Of a DNA stretch of 64,000 nt, positions 60,662 through 64,000 are shown piece after piece. Under the pieces are notes generated by a model, which saw only the letters and a program-made list of their open reading frames with translations, made no database searches and was not told where the DNA came from. Location: contig NZ_FRCB01000001.1 of the NCBI RefSeq assembly GCF_900142765.1, positions 682,001-746,000 on the forward strand, given 5' to 3'. Within the stretch, counting starts at the first letter, position 1, and each line of letters starts with the position of its first letter. Source of the DNA: Roseovarius litoreus. Lineage in GTDB: Bacteria > Pseudomonadota > Alphaproteobacteria > Rhodobacterales > Rhodobacteraceae. A program made the position numbers and the translations under genes.

Positions 60662-61402
60662 ATGCTCCAGCCTTCGGTCTCGATCCTCATGCCAGCTCAT
60701 AACGTCGCCCCCTGGGTGGGCGCTGCCATCGCTTCGGTGCGTGCGCAGCAGTTTCGCGATTGGGAGCTGATCCTCGTCAACGACGCCTCGAGCGACGATA
60801 CCGCCGCCTGCGCCCGGGCCGCCGCCCATGGCGATCCGCGTCTGCGCCTGATCGACACGGCGCTGCAAATCGGCGCCGCCGGGGCGCGCAACCTCGCGCT
60901 CGATGCCGCGCGTGGGCGCTATATCGCCTTTCTCGATGCCGATGACACCTGGCACCCCGACAAGCTGCACCGCCAGATCCCCTTCATGCAGGCCGAAGAA
61001 GCCGCCCTGTCCTATACCGGCTTCTGGCGTCAGACCGCACTCCGGCGTCACCATGTCCGCGTCCCCCGCACCGTCACCCGTGACGCCTTGCTGCGGGGCA
61101 ATGTCATCGGCTGTCTGACGGCGATCTACGACACCGCCCATCTTGGCAAGGTACCGATGCCCGATCTGCCCATGCGGCACGATTTCGCCCTCTGGCTCGA
61201 TCTTCTCGGCCGCGCCGGTCTGGCGCATGGGCTCGATCTGCCGCTGGCCACCCATCTCCGCCGGGCCGGGTCGCTGTCGTCCAACAAGCTTCGGGCGATG
61301 GCGGCAACCTGGCGGGTCTACCGCGATCATGCCGGTTTGCAGCGCAGCGCGGCGATGCTGTGCTTGTGCTCGCATCTGGCCAAACGGCTCAAACGCGGAT
61401 GA
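60662..61402 (+). CDS. Glycosyltransferase family 2
   Basis: The 246-residue GT-A transferase has SVSILMPAHNVAPWVGAAI, LILVNDASSDDTAACAR and the metal site FLDADDTWHPDK. The ATG at 60662 opens MLQPSVSILMPA, as in the family; a longer frame from 60608 is unsupported. It is followed by a methyltransferase gene. It resembles transferases of capsule or O-antigen clusters. Confidence 0.88.
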   Translation: MLQPSVSILMPAHNVAPWVGAAIASVRAQQFRDWELILVNDASSDDTAACARAAAHGDPRLRLIDTALQIGAAGARNLALDAARGRYIAFLDADDTWHPDKLHRQIPFMQAEEAALSYTGFWRQTALRRHHVRVPRTVTRDALLRGNVIGCLTAIYDTAHLGKVPMPDLPMRHDFALWLDLLGRAGLAHGLDLPLATHLRRAGSLSSNKLRAMAATWRVYRDHAGLQRSAAMLCLCSHLAKRLKRG

Positions 61403-61478
61403 GCGGGCTTGGGATTTTGATCCTCCGCTCCGCTCATCCTTGGGTGACATGGCGCGGTTTTCGCGCGGAAAGGGTATC

Positions 61479-62255
61479 ATGAGGTTCAAAGACAGGCTTG
61501 ATGCCGCCTTCAAGGCGTTCAGCGACCCCAAATGCGTCGTCTCATACGACTCGCTTGGCGATCTGATCGACGCCCGCATCACAACCGCACTCCAGAACCA
61601 GCGGCTCGAAGCGGAACAAAGCCTTGTTCTGGCCCAGACCGAAGGCGCGCAGCTTGCCGCCGATATCGCCCGCGACGGCACTGCCTGGAAATCCGCACCA
61701 CCCCGGTGGGACCGTGTCCGCGAGATGACCCGCGCCGCCCTCACCCAAGCCGGCCTTGCCGGGGGGCGGATGCTGGAAATCGGCGGTCGTCACAATCCGC
61801 GCAACGCCGACTTCCCCGAATTCGAGTATCAGGCGCTCGACCTCGAAGGGGCGCCCGGCGCCAAGATCGACGTCATGGCCGGCGACATCACCCAATGCCC
61901 CCATATTCCCGACGCAAGCTATGACTTCATCTTCAGCTTCGATGTGTTCGAGCATATCGACAAGCCGTGGCTGGCCGCGTCCGAGATCACGCGCCTCCTG
62001 CGTCCCGGCGGCGTCACGGTCCATTCCACGCTGTTCTCGTGGCGCTATCACCCCTGCCCGATCGATTACTGGCGCTATACCGCTGAAGGGCTGAAATCAT
62101 TGTTCGGAGATCTAGACTGCCTGTGTTCCGAGTTCGACGCCACCGAGCGTCGCCGTGACATTCGCGGGCAGGGCGGCAATGCCGTGACCCCCGACGCCTT
62201 CGGCGGCTGGCGCGAAAACATCCGCGTCAATTACGCGGGCCAGAAACCGGCCTGA
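61479..62255 (+). CDS. Class I SAM-dependent methyltransferase
   Basis: The 258-residue protein has an N-terminal helical stretch (residues 1-75) and a Rossmann core beginning GRMLEIGGRHNPR. The acidic motif YQALDLEG and the catalytic-region FDFIFSFDVFEHIDKPWL-like YDFIFSFDVFEHID are present, ending RLLRPGGVTV. The ATG at 61479 follows GGAAAGGG. It may methylate a terminal sugar of the glycan; target unknown. Confidence 0.82.
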   Translation: MRFKDRLDAAFKAFSDPKCVVSYDSLGDLIDARITTALQNQRLEAEQSLVLAQTEGAQLAADIARDGTAWKSAPPRWDRVREMTRAALTQAGLAGGRMLEIGGRHNPRNADFPEFEYQALDLEGAPGAKIDVMAGDITQCPHIPDASYDFIFSFDVFEHIDKPWLAASEITRLLRPGGVTVHSTLFSWRYHPCPIDYWRYTAEGLKSLFGDLDCLCSEFDATERRRDIRGQGGNAVTPDAFGGWRENIRVNYAGQKPA

Positions 62256-62311
62256 TGCTGCCCTTGTCGTGAGTGCTGAACACGCGCGCACCGCTCCGGC
62301 GCGGCACCAAG

Positions 62312-62344
62312 GCCGCAGGCCGCCGCGCATCGCCGGGCCACCCC
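62312..62344. repeat. REP-like GC-rich element, copy 1
   Basis: A 33-base unit containing CGCCGCGCATCGCCGGGCC repeats 150 bases downstream with one substitution and one indel. It is followed by a weak AAAGGC...GCCTTT hairpin. Confidence 0.65.
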
Positions 62345-62462
62345 AACAAAAAGGCACCCTGTAATCGGAGGCCTTTGTCTTAAGCGGTGTAAATGATCAC
62401 TACTGGCTCAGAGCTCGATGATCGGTTGGAGCCCGGTTTGCCCCTTTGCCAGCGCGAATAGC

Positions 62463-62494
62463 GCCGCAGGCGCCGCGCATCGCCGGGCCGCCCC
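62463..62494. repeat. REP-like GC-rich element, copy 2
   Basis: Second copy of the unit at 62312-62344. Here it extends into a dyad, ATCGCCG (62479-62485) pairing with CGGCGAT (62501-62507), typical of repetitive extragenic palindromes. Confidence 0.65.
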
Positions 62495-62643
62495 CCGGCA
62501 CGGCGATTTGGCAAAGCCGGGCGCGCCGCTCATCGGGTGTCCGGGTTTGGCCGGGATAAAGTGCCCTCGAGCACCCCTAGGATCGCCGCACCGCGGCCCG
62601 CCGACACGCACGCTCTTTGCCACAGAACAAAGCCACCCAATCA

Positions 62644-62671
62644 AAAAGGCCCCCGATCAAGGGGGCCTTTT
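62644..62671. terminator. Bidirectional terminator of gltB
   Basis: An 11-bp perfect stem AAAAGGCCCCC/GGGGGCCTTTT with loop GATCAA ends 20 bases from the gltB stop codon. Confidence 0.9.
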
Positions 62672-62690
62672 CACAATTCACAAACCCGGA

Positions 62691-64000
62691 TCACTCTGCC
62701 GGAACAGCCGTGTCCTCGATCCCCAGCGGATGCTCCAGCTTGTTGAGCATCTCGGTCGGGCAGACCTGCAGGAAGTTGGCCTTTTCCACATCCCAATATT
62801 GCAGGATGTCCTTGGCCTTGCGGCTTCCGGTTTCCTCGGCATGGCGGCGCACCAGGGCTTCCAGTTCCGCCATCCAGTGATCCGTGCTCACCGGGCAGGT
62901 GACGACCGTTTCCATGTTGATAAGCGTGTTGGCCAGCCCTTCGGGATCATAGAGATACGCCATCCCGCCGGTCATGCCGGCGCCGAAATTGGCCCCGACC
63001 GGCCCAAGGATCACCGCGACACCGCCGGTCATGTATTCACAGCCGTTGCTGCCGCAGCCCTCGACCACCACTTTCGCGCCCGAGTTCCGCACCGCGAACC
63101 GCTCCCCGGCGCGTCCGGCGGCGAAAAGATAGCCGTTCGTCGCCCCGTACAGCACGGTGTTGCCGATGATCGTGTTTTCAGCCGCAACCAGCGGGCTGGC
63201 CATCGGCGGGCGCACCACGATCGTGCCGCCCGACAGGCCCTTGCCCACATAGTCATTGGCATCGCCCGACACTTCCAGCTTCAGACCCGGCGCGGCAAAC
63301 GCCCCAAGGCTCTGCCCCGCGCTGCCCGTCAGCTTGACGGTCAGGTGATCGGGCTGCAGGCTGTTGCGCATCCCGAAATTCCGCACGATATGGCTCGACA
63401 CCCGCGTGCCCACCGTCCGATGCGTGTTCTGCACCGCGTAATGCAGCTGCATCTTCTCGCCGTCGTTCAGGAACCGCGCCGCATCCCGCACGATCTCGGC
63501 ATCCAGCGTATCGGGCACCGGGTTGCGCGGCTTGTTGCGGTCATAGGTGATGTCCTTGGCGCCATCCACGGTGATCAGCATCGGGTTCAGATCCAGATCA
63601 TCCAGATGCGCCGACCCCCGGCTGACCTGCGTCAAGAGATCCGCCCGGCCAATCACCTCATCCAGCGATCTCGCGCCGATGCTCGCCAGCAATTCCCGCA
63701 CTTCCTGCGCATAGAAGGTGATCAGGTTCACCACCTTGTCGGCATTGCCGGTGAACTTGGCGCGCAGGCTCTCGTCCTGCGTACAGACACCGACCGGGCA
63801 GGTGTTCGACTGGCACTGACGCACCATGATACAGCCCATCGCGATCAGGGCGGCGGTGCCGATGCCGTATTCCTCGGCCCCCATCATCGCCGCCATCACG
63901 ATATCCCGGCCCGTGCGCAGCCCGCCATCGGTCCGCAGCGTGATCCGGTCGCGCAGCTTGTTCATGCTCAGAACCTGATGCGCCTCGGTGATGCCCATCT
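62691..64000 (-). CDS. gltB: Glutamate synthase large subunit (C-terminal part, cut by window edge)
   Basis: The visible 435 or so residues are the end of the roughly 1500-residue GltB. They include the 3Fe-4S ligand set GCIMVRQCQSNTCPVGVC, the end of the FMN barrel (RTDGGLRTGRDIVMAAMMGA) and the C-terminal beta-helix with glycine repeats (GCGSNGCEYMTGGVAVILGP). It makes glutamate from glutamine and 2-oxoglutarate with GltD. The N-terminal amidotransferase part lies beyond position 64000. Confidence 0.97.
   Translation of the reverse strand, partial: MGITEAHQVLSMNKLRDRITLRTDGGLRTGRDIVMAAMMGAEEYGIGTAALIAMGCIMVRQCQSNTCPVGVCTQDESLRAKFTGNADKVVNLITFYAQEVRELLASIGARSLDEVIGRADLLTQVSRGSAHLDDLDLNPMLITVDGAKDITYDRNKPRNPVPDTLDAEIVRDAARFLNDGEKMQLHYAVQNTHRTVGTRVSSHIVRNFGMRNSLQPDHLTVKLTGSAGQSLGAFAAPGLKLEVSGDANDYVGKGLSGGTIVVRPPMASPLVAAENTIIGNTVLYGATNGYLFAAGRAGERFAVRNSGAKVVVEGCGSNGCEYMTGGVAVILGPVGANFGAGMTGGMAYLYDPEGLANTLINMETVVTCPVSTDHWMAELEALVRRHAEETGSRKAKDILQYWDVEKANFLQVCPTEMLNKLEHPLGIEDTAVPAE

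Larger units (their letters stand above)
62256..62690. other. Intergenic region with paired palindromic repeats
   Basis: This gap of 435 bases between the methyltransferase and gltB holds two copies of a GC-rich element (62312-62344 and 62463-62494) and the gltB terminator. I found no convincing reading frame or RNA gene. Confidence 0.6.

Noticed and set aside
36492..62255. Recent horizontal island with insertion sequences
   Set aside because: No integrase, transposase, tRNA target or direct-repeat boundary is visible, and base composition is close to the flanks except for short AT-rich promoters.

Overview
The window comes from a GC-rich alphaproteobacterium, most likely a marine Rhodobacterales (Roseobacter-group) chromosome. 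The reasons are the codon bias, petP/petR next to a branched-chain aminotransferase, a EutB/EutC/DoeA-type ectoine degradation cluster, two polyamine-type ABC cassettes, a zinc-free type MsrB and a DUF2793 protein. I see no rRNA, tRNA, CRISPR array, transposase or integrase.

Layout. 1-3.4 kb: end of a secreted endonuclease/exonuclease/phosphatase protein, an unknown membrane protein and leuCD, all on the minus strand. 3.7-6 kb: petPR, divergent from a branched-chain aminotransferase, with two operator-like dyads between them. 6-11.3 kb: a PotABCD-like ABC importer with two unusually extended permeases. 11.5-18.4 kb: ectoine/hydroxyectoine catabolism (DoeD- and DoeC-like enzymes, an Lrp-type DoeX regulator, EutC, EutB, divergent DoeA), but without the deacetylase DoeB/EutE, the racemase EutA or the TRAP importer. 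18.6-21.9 kb: rfbCBDA for dTDP-L-rhamnose, each gene overlapping the next by 4 bp. 22-29.6 kb: putrescine module (transaminase, GntR regulator, PotFGHI-type ABC importer, PuuB-like oxidase). 29.6-36.4 kb: housekeeping genes (EamA transporter, msrAB, hydantoinase, queG, GST, mtgA).

36.5-62.3 kb is a surface-polysaccharide locus of about 25 kb. It holds two nonulosonic-acid routes. The first is sialic acid-like: AGE-family epimerase, a NeuB-like synthase, a NeuA fused to a KdsC-like phosphatase, and a GT42 (Cst-type) sialyltransferase. The second is pseudaminic acid-like: PseB, PseC, PseG, PseI and PseF, with no recognisable PseH acetyltransferase but with an ATP-grasp ligase and a sugar epimerase inside the operon. 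KpsE/KpsT/KpsM-type export genes, a 1039-residue two-part capsule-synthesis protein, two GT2 glycosyltransferases, a sulfotransferase, a methyltransferase, a DUF6716-like putative glycosyltransferase, a DUF2793 protein and a large RTX calcium-binding protein complete it. The window ends in the 3' part of gltB.

How the parts fit: the middle region imports and degrades nitrogenous osmolytes and polyamines, while the right-hand region appears to build and export a capsule or surface glycan carrying two kinds of nonulosonic acid, possibly sulfated. The rhamnose genes may supply the same glycan. Functional assignments rest on sequence motifs and gene context only; no database search was run.
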